Numbered from the stretch's first letter, positions 27,320 to 36,196 are shown. The stretch is DNA of 64,000 nucleotides from UBA1926 sp002337215 (GCA_963973795.1 CAXBAF010000019.1:15330-79329); one strand, 5' to 3'. The notes: a model not told the origin generated them from the letters alone. Translations and numbers: made by a program.

Positions 27320-27829
27320 ATGGCGACGGACATCGAGAACACGGTCAAGGAGCTCGGCAAGCTGACCGTCCCGCAACTCAAGCAGCGGTATGCCGAGATT
27401 TTCGGCGAGCCGACGCGGACGAGCCACAAGCAGTACCTCATCAAGCGGATCGTCTGGCGGATGCAAGCACTCAAGCAGGGCGGGCTTTCGGAGCGGGCGA
27501 TGCGCCGAGCCGCGGAGCTGGCTGACGACGCGGAACTTCGACTGACAGCACCGCCGAGCCGGTCCACAGCGACCGGGCCGGTCGTCACCGCAGCGTTCGA
27601 CGCCGGGCGGTCGGCGGACTTCCCGAAGCCCGGCGCCGTGCTCCGACGCGAGTACAAGGGCCGGGCGATCCTGGTGAAGGTGCTGCCGCGAGGGTTCGAG
27701 TATGAGGGCGAGGTGTATCGGTCACTGACGGCGATCGCGCGCCATATCACCGGCGCCCACTGGAACGGCGTGAACTTCTTTGGCTTGCCTTCGTCGAAGC
27801 GACGGGCGATTGACAAGGAGACTGGATGA
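27320..27829 (+). CDS. DUF2924 protein
   Basis: A 169-residue protein from the ATG at 27320 (MATDIENTVKELGKLTVPQL). The open frame extends further upstream, but that part overlaps the preceding small gene and reads as low-quality protein. The DUF2924 pattern is RTSHKQYLIKRIVWRMQALKQGG and then LRREYKGRAILVKVLPRGFEYEGEVYRSLTAIARHITGAHWNGVNFFGL. The family typically sits directly upstream of large serine recombinases, as here, where its stop overlaps the recombinase ATG. It probably binds DNA or helps the recombinase. Confidence 0.87.
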   Translation: MATDIENTVKELGKLTVPQLKQRYAEIFGEPTRTSHKQYLIKRIVWRMQALKQGGLSERAMRRAAELADDAELRLTAPPSRSTATGPVVTAAFDAGRSADFPKPGAVLRREYKGRAILVKVLPRGFEYEGEVYRSLTAIARHITGAHWNGVNFFGLPSSKRRAIDKETG

Positions 27830-29391
27830 GCACGAAGCGGGGCAAGCCGGGATCTGGGCCGCCGACGATCCGCTGCGCGATCTACACGCGCAAGAGCACG
27901 GAGGAAAGGCTCGAGCAGGAGTTCAACTCGCTGGATGCGCAGCGCGAGAGCGCCGAGGCGTACATCGCGAGCCAGAAAGCAGAGGGCTGGGTCTGCCTGC
28001 CGGACCGGTACGACGACGGTGGGTTCACCGGCGGGAACATGGAGCGGCCCGCGCTCAAGCGGCTGATGGCCGATATGGAAGCCGGACGCGTCGACTGCAT
28101 CGTGGTCTACAAGGTAGATCGGCTGAGCCGGTCGCTCATGGACTTCGCGCGGATGATGGAACTGTTCGAACGGCAGCGGATCTCGTTCGTATCCGTGACG
28201 CAGCAGTTCAACACGACGCAGTCGATGGGCCGGCTGACCCTGAACATCCTGCTGAGCTTCGCGCAGTTTGAGCGTGAGATCATCTCCGAGCGGACGCGGG
28301 ACAAGATCGCGGCCGCCCGGCGGAAGGGGAAATGGTCCGGCGGGCGATCGGTGATCGGGTACGACATCAACCCGGAGACGAAACGACTCGTCGTGAACGA
28401 TGAAGGCGCGAAGCTAGTCCGGGAGATCTTCGATCTGTACCTGAAACATCGGTCGCTTCTCGCGGTCAGCCGTGAGTTCAACGACCGCGGGCTCACGACC
28501 AAGCGGGTCGTGACCAAGCGGGGTAAGGTGTACGGCGGCCGGCCGTGGGATAAGTCCGCGGTGCTAGCGGTGCTGACAAACGTGCTCTACATCGGGCGGG
28601 TCCGGTACAAGACCGAGACGTACCCGGGCGAGCACGACCCGATCATCGATGAGGCTGTTTGGACCACGACACAGGAAACACTCCGGTTCAACGGGCGGAC
28701 CGGCGGGATGCACCGGCGGAACAAGCATTCGGCGCTACTGAAGGGGCTGCTGCACTGCGCCCCGTGCGGCAGCGCGATGGGGCACACGGCGACGGTCAAC
28801 AGCGGTAAGGACCGCGTCTATCGGTACTACGTGTGCTACAAGGCGCAGAAGCAAGGCTGGGATGCGTGCCCGTGCAAGTCGCTGCCTGCCGAGCAGATCG
28901 AACGGTTCGTGGTCGAGCGGGTGCGCGAGACTTGCAGCGACCCCGAGGTGCGGTCTCGGACGCTGGCCGCATGCCGCCGTGCTTCCGAGGCGAAACGTGA
29001 AGCGGCTGAAACGCAGGTTGCCGCGGCCGAGCGGGATGCCGCTCGCATCCAACGTGATTTGGGGCGTGTCGCGGGTGACGCCGCCGCGAGCCCGCACGCT
29101 GCGGCGCGCCTGGCGGATCTGCACGCGGGACTCGCCGACGCCCAGCAGCGGGCGGACGATGCCAACACCATGATCGCCGAGGTGGAGGCCGAGATGGTGC
29201 TCCCCGAGGAGGTCGACGCCGCGCTTGAGGACTTCGACGGTGTGTGGTCCCGGCTGTCCCCGAAACAGCAGGTGCGGCTGGTGAGACTGCTCGTGCAGCG
29301 GGTGGACTACGACGCGGAGAAGGGCTCGGTCTCGATCGCGTTTCACCCGCTGGGACTCCGTCGGTTGGTTGATCGTGAGGTGATGGCATGA
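27826..29391 (+). CDS. Large serine recombinase (phage integrase)
   Basis: A 521-residue protein with the resolvase N-terminal domain at ~15-160: catalytic Ser24 in AIYTRKSTEE, VYKVDRLSRSLMDFARMMELF and the helix AQFEREIISERTRDKI. A recombinase domain follows, and a zinc ribbon begins near residue 309 (LHCAPCGSAMGH, then C residues in YYVCYK and DACPCKS). A coiled coil (~375-470) with long EAAETQVAAAERDA-type heptads ends the protein. Such enzymes catalyse attP x attB integration through a Ser-DNA intermediate. Coupled to DUF2924 and to the next HTH gene by ATGA overlaps. Confidence 0.95.
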   Translation: MSTKRGKPGSGPPTIRCAIYTRKSTEERLEQEFNSLDAQRESAEAYIASQKAEGWVCLPDRYDDGGFTGGNMERPALKRLMADMEAGRVDCIVVYKVDRLSRSLMDFARMMELFERQRISFVSVTQQFNTTQSMGRLTLNILLSFAQFEREIISERTRDKIAAARRKGKWSGGRSVIGYDINPETKRLVVNDEGAKLVREIFDLYLKHRSLLAVSREFNDRGLTTKRVVTKRGKVYGGRPWDKSAVLAVLTNVLYIGRVRYKTETYPGEHDPIIDEAVWTTTQETLRFNGRTGGMHRRNKHSALLKGLLHCAPCGSAMGHTATVNSGKDRVYRYYVCYKAQKQGWDACPCKSLPAEQIERFVVERVRETCSDPEVRSRTLAACRRASEAKREAAETQVAAAERDAARIQRDLGRVAGDAAASPHAAARLADLHAGLADAQQRADDANTMIAEVEAEMVLPEEVDAALEDFDGVWSRLSPKQQVRLVRLLVQRVDYDAEKGSVSIAFHPLGLRRLVDREVMA

Positions 29392-29810
29392 ACGAGGACG
29401 GTGTGCGGATCGAATATGCGGTGCACTTCACCCGGGGCCGGCACGGGCAGTTGGACTTGCAGCCAGGAGAAGCGCCGCCAGAGCCGGACGCGGAGGCCGG
29501 AGCGGTGCCGCGTATCGCCAAGCTGATGGCGCTCGCCATCCGGTTCGATGGGCTGGTGCGCCGTGGTGAAGTCGCGGACTTCGCCGAGATTGCGGCGTTG
29601 GGGCACGTCACCCGAGCCCGTGTCAGTCAGATCGTGAACCTGCTGAACCTGGCCCCGGATATCCAGGAGGCGATCCTGTTCCACGAGCCTGTGCGAGGAG
29701 AGCGGGACGCGATCCCCGAGCGGCGGGTGCGGGCGATAGCTGGCGAACCAGACTGGGATGCGCAGCGAGATATGTGGCACAGCCGGGCCGAATCACACAG
29801 AAATGAGTGA
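29388..29810 (+). CDS. HTH protein of the recombinase cassette (ParB/KorB-like HTH)
   Basis: A 140-residue protein with a helix-turn-helix at ~60-95, FAEIAALGHVTRARVSQIVNLLNLAPDIQEAIL, similar to the HTH of ParB-type proteins. It is acidic at the N terminus, with no other domain. Coupling to the recombinase by ATGA suggests it acts with it, for example at the attachment site or as an autoregulator of the cassette. Confidence 0.7.
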   Translation: MNEDGVRIEYAVHFTRGRHGQLDLQPGEAPPEPDAEAGAVPRIAKLMALAIRFDGLVRRGEVADFAEIAALGHVTRARVSQIVNLLNLAPDIQEAILFHEPVRGERDAIPERRVRAIAGEPDWDAQRDMWHSRAESHRNE

Positions 29811-29937
29811 TGGAGACCTATCGGGGCATCAAGATCTAGATGCATGCGTCGCCGCTCCCGCCACCCGCTGTATGCGGTAATATTTGGTAGCGGCCTATTC
29901 GGGCACGGGGTGACCAAGCCGGGCCGCCATCAAGTCG

Positions 29938-30735
29938 ATGGCAGGCATCATGGGACACAGTCGGCTTGGCAATCTACCGCGCACACGCAAATGGCAGGAG
30001 GTAGTAGGCCTCATCGCGATCGGTGCGAGTTTCGATCAGATCGCGAACGCCGTTGTTCGAGCTGCTGAAGATGGGCTGATGGCGGCCGCCCATCACGAGG
30101 GACTGGTCGAGGCATTCTGGACGATCACGAAGTTAGCGGCCGCTGCACGAGATGGCGACTTTGTCGAGGGGATGCGAGCCCGCGGGCTCGATGTACCCGA
30201 CCATCCGTCGTTGCCTTCCATTCTGGCTGCGGTCTCAGAAGCGATCGACAACAGCATGCCCAACAACCGCGGCCGAACGGACTTGGGCGAGATCGCCCAA
30301 AGTGCTGCAGCGGAGGCCGTAAACACCCTGGTGACGGAGAAGACCCAACAGCACGGGCTCTTCTCGAGCACGGCAGACGATGTCCAGCGTGCATTTCATG
30401 AACTCGGAACGCCGAAGAACTTCGGCGAGCTTGGTAGACGGTTCTACGGGCAGGTCATGAACAAAGTCTTGCAGTTCTACGTCAGCCGAGAGGCGGGCAA
30501 TCACGTCGGAGAAAATCAGCGTTTTGCCAACCTCGCGGACAAGGGTGAGTTCGACAAGGCACTAGCGAAGCACTGTCGCGAAGCGTCGGTCATTGTGTCC
30601 AGATTCGCTGGCGAGTGGCGATCCGTGAATGAATGGAAAGGCGGCGTTTCAGGGATCACGCGTGAAGAGGCCTCCGGATTTGCTCATGTCGCCATGAAGA
30701 AGATCGTGGCCGAGCTCAAGGAGGGTGCGAAATGA
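29938..30735 (+). CDS. Uncharacterised helical protein, partner of the QueC-like protein
   Basis: A 265-residue, mostly helical protein I do not recognise. Start at 29938 (MAGIMGHSRLG) or at the ATG four codons later. It has no signal, membrane segment or obvious catalytic motif. A conserved-looking centre is STADDVQRAFHELGTPKNFG and a C-terminal helix is SGFAHVAMKKIVAELKEG. Its stop overlaps the ATG of the QueC-like gene, so the products are probably made in balance and may form a complex. The 127 bases before it include the AT-rich TAATAT at 29878-29883, a possible own promoter. Not a known phage core gene. Confidence 0.6.
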   Translation: MAGIMGHSRLGNLPRTRKWQEVVGLIAIGASFDQIANAVVRAAEDGLMAAAHHEGLVEAFWTITKLAAAARDGDFVEGMRARGLDVPDHPSLPSILAAVSEAIDNSMPNNRGRTDLGEIAQSAAAEAVNTLVTEKTQQHGLFSSTADDVQRAFHELGTPKNFGELGRRFYGQVMNKVLQFYVSREAGNHVGENQRFANLADKGEFDKALAKHCREASVIVSRFAGEWRSVNEWKGGVSGITREEASGFAHVAMKKIVAELKEGAK

Positions 30736-32759
30736 AGCGACCAGAGCTTCTACTCCTGTGCAATGAAGCCGCCACTGGTCGCCGAACGACATCTGGCGAC
30801 GTGTTCAAGCTGCGGACGACTGGCGCTCATCGCAATGTCTACCTGAATTTGGAAGACATCGGATCGCAGCTCAATCAGAACATGTCGCCAGCGCTCATCG
30901 ATCTTCTTGAAATCGCCGCTTTCGTATATATCGCTGACCAGATCGAGCATCGTGGAGCCCATGATGTCGAATCAATGGGCGCGAACTGGCGACGCCTGCT
31001 GCGGTTCGAGATTTCCGTTCGGGACATCGATCTTTGGCGATCTCCAGAGATGACCAGCGCGCTGTCCGAGCTGTTGAGCTTCTTGTCGGAGGATGAGTAC
31101 GAGTTCAAGTTCACGAAGTACGAACGCCCGCCGACAGTCAACAGCTATCTGAACTTCGCTGAATACGACGACTCGGGTACCCCCGAAGCCATTGCGCTTT
31201 TCTCAGGCGGTCTCGATTCGCTCGGTGGTGCCGTGCAGCAGGTCATTATCGACGGCGAACCGTCACTCTTCGTGACGCACGAATCGACGCCAAAGCTCCG
31301 AAACCGGTTGAAAACACTTCGGGCGATGATCGACGGCGCAGCAACGGGGCCTCAACCGCAGTACGTGACTGTGCGCGTTAACAAACAGGATCTCGGCGAG
31401 AAGGAGTACACGCAGCGATCCCGGTCATTCCTGTACGCCTCGCTCGCCGCTGTCGTCGCACATATGGCTGGGATCGACACGATTCGGTTCTACGAGAATG
31501 GCATCGTCAGTCTAAATCTCCCTTTGTCGCCACAGATCGTTGGCTCTCGAGCGACCAGGACGACCCACCCGAAGGTGCTTCGGTCAATGGAGCGATTCTT
31601 CTCTCTCGCCTCCGGTGTCGACTTCACAGTCGAGAACAGGTTCATCTGGAAAACCAAGGCGGATGTCGTACAGGGCATCGTGGACTGCGGCCACGGCGCG
31701 ATGGTCCCATGGTCGACGAGTTGCACACATACTTGGGAGATCAGCAACGCGAAACCCCACTGCGGGAAGTGCTCCCAGTGCATCGATCGGCGATTCGCCG
31801 TTCTGGGTGGCGGCGCGGGCTCGTTTGAGAAGGCGGAGACATATGGGCGTGATTTGCTCATCGATCCGCGTGACGCCGGGGAATCCCGGATAATGCTGGC
31901 GTCCTATGTCGAAACCGCCCAGCGCGTCTCCACCATTCCAGAAGATCAGTTCTTCAGCCAGTACGGCGAAGCGACGCGAGCACTTCGCCACCTCGGCATG
32001 GATGAAGATTCGGCGGCTCGGAAGATTGTCGACCTCTATCGCCGGCACGGGCATCAGGTCATGCAAGTCGTGGATAGCGGCATCGCTTCACACACCAAGG
32101 AGATTCGTTCCCGATCGTTGCCGGAAAGCTGCCTCATCCGCCTCGTACACGATCCGCATCCTTCATCCGGCACGATCGTCACGGCTCCAGCTGAACCTGA
32201 TCGCGACCCAGTTCCCGATTATCAGCTCGTTGAGCGCGGGCAGGGGTGGATCCTCCGATTTGATGGAGTCGAGAAGCACCTCGTGCGGAGCATCGGTCTC
32301 ACCTACATCCGTGAGTTGATCTCGAACCCGGGTCGCCGGTTCACCGTCGCGGAACTGTTCGTGATCGCCCGCCCGCAGGCCCGCGGAATCCCGGTCACTC
32401 CATCTAACCAAGAACGCCTCGATGACACCGCGGCCGCCGCCTATCACACCAGGCTCGTTGAACTTGACGCGGATCTGGACCGTGCGAAACGAGATCAGAA
32501 CCAAACCGACATTGATTTGCTCGATCTCGAGAAGACCAGCTTGCTGGCAGAGATCAAGAACGCCCACTTCATGGGCCGCAAGAAGACGGAGAGCGCGGAT
32601 CACAAACGGCTCCGTGACCGGGTACGGAACGCGATAAACAGATCGCTGGACAACATTGCCAAGTACCAGGAACCGGCTGCAAAACATATTCGCGAGTCTC
32701 TAACCCTTGGTGGAACGCCTGTTTACAACCCGGACGCGCCGCCCCCTTGGGAATTCTGA
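30732..32759 (+). CDS. QueC-like PP-loop ATPase fused to a C-terminal winged-helix/helical tail
   Basis: A 675-residue protein. The PP-loop SGGLDSLGG at ~157-165 matches the SGGxDS ATP-pyrophosphatase motif. A zinc site follows: one Cys in STSCTHTW (~330) and CGKCSQCIDRRFAVLGGG (~343-360), the C-terminal metal site of QueC. Residues 1-150 have no family I recognise. From ~510 come VRSIGLTYIRELISNPGRRFTVAEL (winged-helix-like) and a charged helix LVELDADLDRAKRDQNQTD, ending YNPDAPPPWEF. QueC makes 7-cyano-7-deazaguanine; QueC-like proteins also occur in the Qat and type IV CBASS defence systems. Lacking other queuosine genes and placed between integration and replication genes, it is best read as phage cargo. 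Confidence 0.82.
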   Translation: MKRPELLLLCNEAATGRRTTSGDVFKLRTTGAHRNVYLNLEDIGSQLNQNMSPALIDLLEIAAFVYIADQIEHRGAHDVESMGANWRRLLRFEISVRDIDLWRSPEMTSALSELLSFLSEDEYEFKFTKYERPPTVNSYLNFAEYDDSGTPEAIALFSGGLDSLGGAVQQVIIDGEPSLFVTHESTPKLRNRLKTLRAMIDGAATGPQPQYVTVRVNKQDLGEKEYTQRSRSFLYASLAAVVAHMAGIDTIRFYENGIVSLNLPLSPQIVGSRATRTTHPKVLRSMERFFSLASGVDFTVENRFIWKTKADVVQGIVDCGHGAMVPWSTSCTHTWEISNAKPHCGKCSQCIDRRFAVLGGGAGSFEKAETYGRDLLIDPRDAGESRIMLASYVETAQRVSTIPEDQFFSQYGEATRALRHLGMDEDSAARKIVDLYRRHGHQVMQVVDSGIASHTKEIRSRSLPESCLIRLVHDPHPSSGTIVTAPAEPDRDPVPDYQLVERGQGWILRFDGVEKHLVRSIGLTYIRELISNPGRRFTVAELFVIARPQARGIPVTPSNQERLDDTAAAAYHTRLVELDADLDRAKRDQNQTDIDLLDLEKTSLLAEIKNAHFMGRKKTESADHKRLRDRVRNAINRSLDNIAKYQEPAAKHIRESLTLGGTPVYNPDAPPPWEF

Positions 32760-33044
32760 GTCCGCTACGCCGGATGTAGCGTGCCGCTACGCGGGAAGTC
32801 GCCCCGGGATATCCGGAGCGGCTGCCCGACAGATCGTCCTCCATACATCCAGCGACCGCTTTGCGACGAGCCTCTGTCGGGCCACGCGTCGCGGGCACCA
32901 ATGTGAGGATCGCCGCGCGCCGTCTGTTCATCACCCGTTGATGTAGCCGCCCGCCAAGCGGGCACCACCACATACCGACCCCAAGCCATTGAGCGCCGCC
33001 GTGCTCTGCGCGATCGCTGCGCACTCGCCAAGGACCCATTCACA
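32760..33044 (+). other. Intergenic region before the phage sigma factor
   Basis: 285 bases with no supported gene. A small hairpin, CGCTAC (32763-32768) with GTAGCG (32776-32781), follows one base after the QueC-like stop, and CGCTAC occurs again at 32785-32790. The hairpin has no T tract. The stretch separates the cargo cassette from the phage early genes and probably holds the early promoter, which I cannot pinpoint. Confidence 0.4.
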
Positions 33045-33566
33045 ATGATCACCGACCCATCCACCATTGAATTCATCCATGTCGTTACCCACCGCGCCGT
33101 CGCCGATCTCCGTCGTCGGGGGCTTGTCCGCCGGGACGAGCATCACGACTGCGCATCCGCGTTGATCTTGGAAGTCTTCCGCGCCTGGGACATCTTCGAC
33201 CCAGAGCGGGGTACGCCTCAGGCGTTCGTGAACCAAGTCGTCTCGACCCGCACCAACTCGCTGCTGCGCCGCCGCGCGGCCAAGAAGCGGCGGCTGCGTG
33301 CCGGGACCCTCGACGGCGCCGCGGAACGCATCACAGATGAGGCTACCCACGGCCCGACGTGCGAGACAGCATGCGACCTACGCGGTGATCTGAACGCGGT
33401 GCTTTCCAAGCTCACACCGCGCCAACGCAACATCTGCGACCAGTTGCTCCGCGAGAGCGTGTCGCCAGCGGCGCGCGAGCTTGGCCTGCCGCGGAGCACC
33501 GTGCGCGACGAAATCGCCCGCATCCGCGTCATATTCGAGGAGGCCGGCCTTGGCGAGTACCTCTGA
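33045..33566 (+). CDS. Sigma-70-like RNA polymerase factor of the phage
   Basis: A 173-residue protein. The region-2-like part is FRAWDIFDPERGTPQAFVNQVVSTRTNSLLRRRAAKKRR. The region-4-like HTH is LTPRQRNICDQLLRESVSPAARELGLPRSTVRDEIARI. Size and layout match ECF-style or phage-borne sigma factors that redirect host RNA polymerase to phage promoters. It is the first gene after the cargo cassette and is transcribed with the early genes, suggesting it drives early or middle transcription. The sigma-2 match is weaker than sigma-4. Confidence 0.75.
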   Translation: MITDPSTIEFIHVVTHRAVADLRRRGLVRRDEHHDCASALILEVFRAWDIFDPERGTPQAFVNQVVSTRTNSLLRRRAAKKRRLRAGTLDGAAERITDEATHGPTCETACDLRGDLNAVLSKLTPRQRNICDQLLRESVSPAARELGLPRSTVRDEIARIRVIFEEAGLGEYL

Positions 33567-33622
33567 GCTTGCCCGCCACTTCATCGGCCGATGGCGTAGT
33601 TGGTCGGCGGAGGACCGACGCG

Positions 33623-33952
33623 ATGAACGGATGCGATTGTCTGGCTCGAACGATCTACCGGTTTCGGTTCGCCGCCGGCGTGAACATGGCCGAGGTGAAC
33701 GAAGCCTTGGAACTCGCCTTGCTCGCGGTCGAGAGCTTGCGTGGCGCATCAGAGGTCCGCCTCGACGCGCCACGTTCGGGCAACGACGACCTGAGGGCCG
33801 TGGCGATCGATGGGAGCTTCGGTGCTGGCCACGAGGTGGTGAAGGTGTTCGTCGCTCTGTGCCAGCGGGAGTTCGGGCCGTCGGGCTTCCGGATCGACCG
33901 GATCGTTTCCTGCGTGAAGTGCGTCGGCGTAGCAGCAGGGAATGCGGCGTGA
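33623..33952 (+). CDS. Small conserved phage protein
   Basis: A 109-residue protein from the ATG at 33623 (MNGCDCLARTIYRFRFAAGV). The frame is open 54 bases further upstream. It contains MAEVNEALELALLAVESLRG (helix) and REFGPSGFRIDRIVS, with no motif I can name. Its stop TGA overlaps the GTG start of the nuclease gene. It belongs to the early module, between the sigma factor and the nuclease; function unknown. Confidence 0.62.
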   Translation: MNGCDCLARTIYRFRFAAGVNMAEVNEALELALLAVESLRGASEVRLDAPRSGNDDLRAVAIDGSFGAGHEVVKVFVALCQREFGPSGFRIDRIVSCVKCVGVAAGNAA

Positions 33953-34893
33953 GCGGGCGCGACTCTACGCCGCTCGTACGACTCGGCCAGGGCGAGTACA
34001 CCCGCGAGCTTCGCCCGGCCGACCTCGGCGTTGCCGAGCATCCCGCACACGAAGTGGATCTCAGCTTCCTGATCACCGAGCCGGCCGCCGTCTACCACGC
34101 AAATCGCAAGGATCACCTCTCGTCGCATGCGCTCGCGGACTTTCGACGGTGCCCGAAGCTGTACCGGCGGAAGCAACTCGGGCTTATCCCCGAGCGGGAT
34201 TCGTCGGCGTATGCCCTCGGGCGTGCTGCGCATGTGCTCATCCTCGAAGGACGCGAGCGGTTCGAGGCTGAGTTCGCAGTCGGCGGGCCGATCAACCCGA
34301 AGACCGGGCAGCCGTTCGGCGTACAGACGAAGGCGTTCGCCGAGTGGGCGTCTTCGGTGGGCAAGCCTGTGCTGAGCGACTCGGACGCGGCGTTGCTTGA
34401 GCAGATGCGTGCCGGCGTGCACGACCATGTGTTCGCTCGCGAGTTGCTCCGCTCCGGTGTCGCTGAGGGAGTCGTCAGGGCCGAGTACGGCGGCGTGCCG
34501 TGCCAGGCGCGGATCGACTGGATCAACCCCGTCGACGGACGCGGCATCGTCGATCTGAAGACCTGCAGCGACCTCGACGAGTTCGAACGCGACCTCCACC
34601 GCTACGGCTACGTCCACCAGATGGCGTTCTACCGCGAGCTGGTGGTCGAGGCCTGCGGCGTCGAGCTTGAGGTGCATCTGGTCGCGATCGAGAAGCGCGA
34701 GCCGTACCGCTGCGGCGTGTGGCAGCTCTCGCGCCGGCTCCTCGATCGGGCCGCCGACGAGAACGTCGCCGCGATCGACGAGCTGAAGCGCTGCCGAGAG
34801 CACGACATCTGGAAGACCAGGTTCGAGTCGCTGCGGCTGATCGATATCGACTCACCCAGCACCTCATCAACCCGCCCACAGGAGAACGCATGA
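33949..34893 (+). CDS. PD-(D/E)XK phage exonuclease (DUF3799/RecB-like)
   Basis: A 314-residue protein from the GTG at 33949, which overlaps the previous stop as GTGA; the same open frame reads 468 bases further upstream, but that part overlaps two real genes. LADFRRCPKLYRRKQLG is the conserved N-terminal helix. The nuclease core is QARIDWINPVDGRGIVDLKTC (D, then DxK), followed by the Q of YGYVHQMAFYRELV. It probably makes 3' overhangs for phage recombination with the ATPase and DUF669 proteins encoded next, with which it is ATGA-coupled. Confidence 0.87.
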   Translation: MSGRDSTPLVRLGQGEYTRELRPADLGVAEHPAHEVDLSFLITEPAAVYHANRKDHLSSHALADFRRCPKLYRRKQLGLIPERDSSAYALGRAAHVLILEGRERFEAEFAVGGPINPKTGQPFGVQTKAFAEWASSVGKPVLSDSDAALLEQMRAGVHDHVFARELLRSGVAEGVVRAEYGGVPCQARIDWINPVDGRGIVDLKTCSDLDEFERDLHRYGYVHQMAFYRELVVEACGVELEVHLVAIEKREPYRCGVWQLSRRLLDRAADENVAAIDELKRCREHDIWKTRFESLRLIDIDSPSTSSTRPQENA

Positions 34894-35711
34894 GCCTCAT
34901 GAAGCACATCGAGCGCGGTCGCGCCGCGCGTCCTCGCCGGATCATGGTCTACGGGACGCACGGCATCGGGAAGTCGACGTTCGGCGCGATGGCCGAGCGG
35001 CCGGTGTTCATCCAGACCGAGGACGGCCTCGCGGACATCGACGCCGAGCGGTTCCCGCTGGCGACGGAGTTCAAGCAGGTCATCGAGATGCTCAGCGCCC
35101 TCTACACCGAGGAGCACGAGTATCAAACCGTTGTCATCGACAGCCTCGACTGGCTTGAACGGCTCATCCACGCCAAGACCTGCCGTGACCGCGGGGTGAA
35201 GTCGATCGAGGACGTGCCATACGCCAAGGGGTACGTGTTCGCCCTCGACGCGTGGCGCGAGGTGCTTGCGGGCCTCGACGCATTGCGATCCGACCGCGGG
35301 ATGCAGGTGATCCTGATCGCGCACGCGGCGGTCGAGAAGTTCGCCAACCCTGAGACCGAGACGTACGACCGGTACGCGCCCCGCCTCAACAAGCACGCGT
35401 CGGCGCTGATCCAGGAGTGGTGCGACGAGGTGATGTTCGCGAGCTATCGCGTGCTGACCAAAAGCACGGACGAGGGCTTCAACCGCAAGCGGGTGCAGGG
35501 CATCGGCAGCGGCGAGCGCGTGCTCAAGACCACCGAGCGCCCGGCGCACGTCGCCAAGAACCGTCTCGGGCTTCCTGACGAGTTGCCGCTCGACTTCCGC
35601 GCGTATGCGGCGTTCCGCGACGGCGAAACGGCGCAGCCCGTGAGCGATCAACCCAGCGACACCAACGAGCAGACCACCAACACCGCCCAGCAACCCACAG
35701 AAGGAGCCTGA
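34890..35711 (+). CDS. AAA/RecA-like ATP-binding protein (AAA_24, Sak4-like)
   Basis: A 273-residue protein from the ATG at 34890 that overlaps the nuclease stop. Walker A is GTHGIGKST at residues ~22-30. Walker B is TVVIDSLDWLERLI, and ILIAHAAVEKF is a later conserved strand. The C-terminal 30 residues are Gln/Thr-rich and disordered. Such phage ATPases act in single-strand annealing recombination with a partner SSB, here probably the DUF669 protein immediately downstream. Confidence 0.85.
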   Translation: MSLMKHIERGRAARPRRIMVYGTHGIGKSTFGAMAERPVFIQTEDGLADIDAERFPLATEFKQVIEMLSALYTEEHEYQTVVIDSLDWLERLIHAKTCRDRGVKSIEDVPYAKGYVFALDAWREVLAGLDALRSDRGMQVILIAHAAVEKFANPETETYDRYAPRLNKHASALIQEWCDEVMFASYRVLTKSTDEGFNRKRVQGIGSGERVLKTTERPAHVAKNRLGLPDELPLDFRAYAAFRDGETAQPVSDQPSDTNEQTTNTAQQPTEGA

Positions 35712-35713
35712 AC

Positions 35714-36196
35714 ATGCCCAGTCTGAACGGATTCAACGCCAGCGAGGTCGACCCCGCCGCCGACTTCGAGCCCATCGCCCCCGGGACCTACACCGCGGTC
35801 ATCACAGAGTCAGAAACCAAGCCCACCAAGGCGGGCACCGGCAGCTACCTGCAGCTCACCTTCCAGATCGTCGACGGTGAGCACAAGGGCCGACTGCTGT
35901 GGGCGCGTCTCAACCTCGACAACCGCAGCGAGACGGCGGTCACGATTGCCCGCAGCGAGCTCTCGGCGATCTGCCGGGCGGTGAATGTGCTGCAGCCCAA
36001 GGACTCGCTCGAGCTGCACAACATCCCGTTGGCCATCAAGGTCGGCGTCAAGCGGCGTGACGACACCGGCGACATGACCAACGACATCAAGGGGTACACG
36101 CCCCGCGGCGGTGCTGCTGGCGGCGGCCAGTCGAGCAACGGCGTCGCCACGCGTCCAGCCGCGACCGCCGGGAGCACCCCGCCGTGGAAGCGTTGA
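35714..36196 (+). CDS. DUF669 protein (probable single-stranded-DNA-binding protein)
   Basis: A 160-residue protein. DUF669 marks are FEPIAPGTYTAVITESETKPTKAGTGSYL and FQIVDGEHKGRLLWARLNLDN, an OB-like beta pattern. The C terminus is Gly/Ser-rich ending in PPWKR, like the flexible tails of SSB proteins. It starts two bases after the ATPase. Likely coats ssDNA during recombination and replication; this role is inferred from context. Confidence 0.83.
   Translation: MPSLNGFNASEVDPAADFEPIAPGTYTAVITESETKPTKAGTGSYLQLTFQIVDGEHKGRLLWARLNLDNRSETAVTIARSELSAICRAVNVLQPKDSLELHNIPLAIKVGVKRRDDTGDMTNDIKGYTPRGGAAGGGQSSNGVATRPAATAGSTPPWKR

Noticed and set aside
33481..33948. A 156-codon N-terminal extension of the PD-(D/E)XK nuclease
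   Set aside because: It overlaps the sigma factor end and all of the small gene at 33623-33952 and reads as Arg-rich noise. The GTG at 33949 gives a GTGA junction and normal family length.
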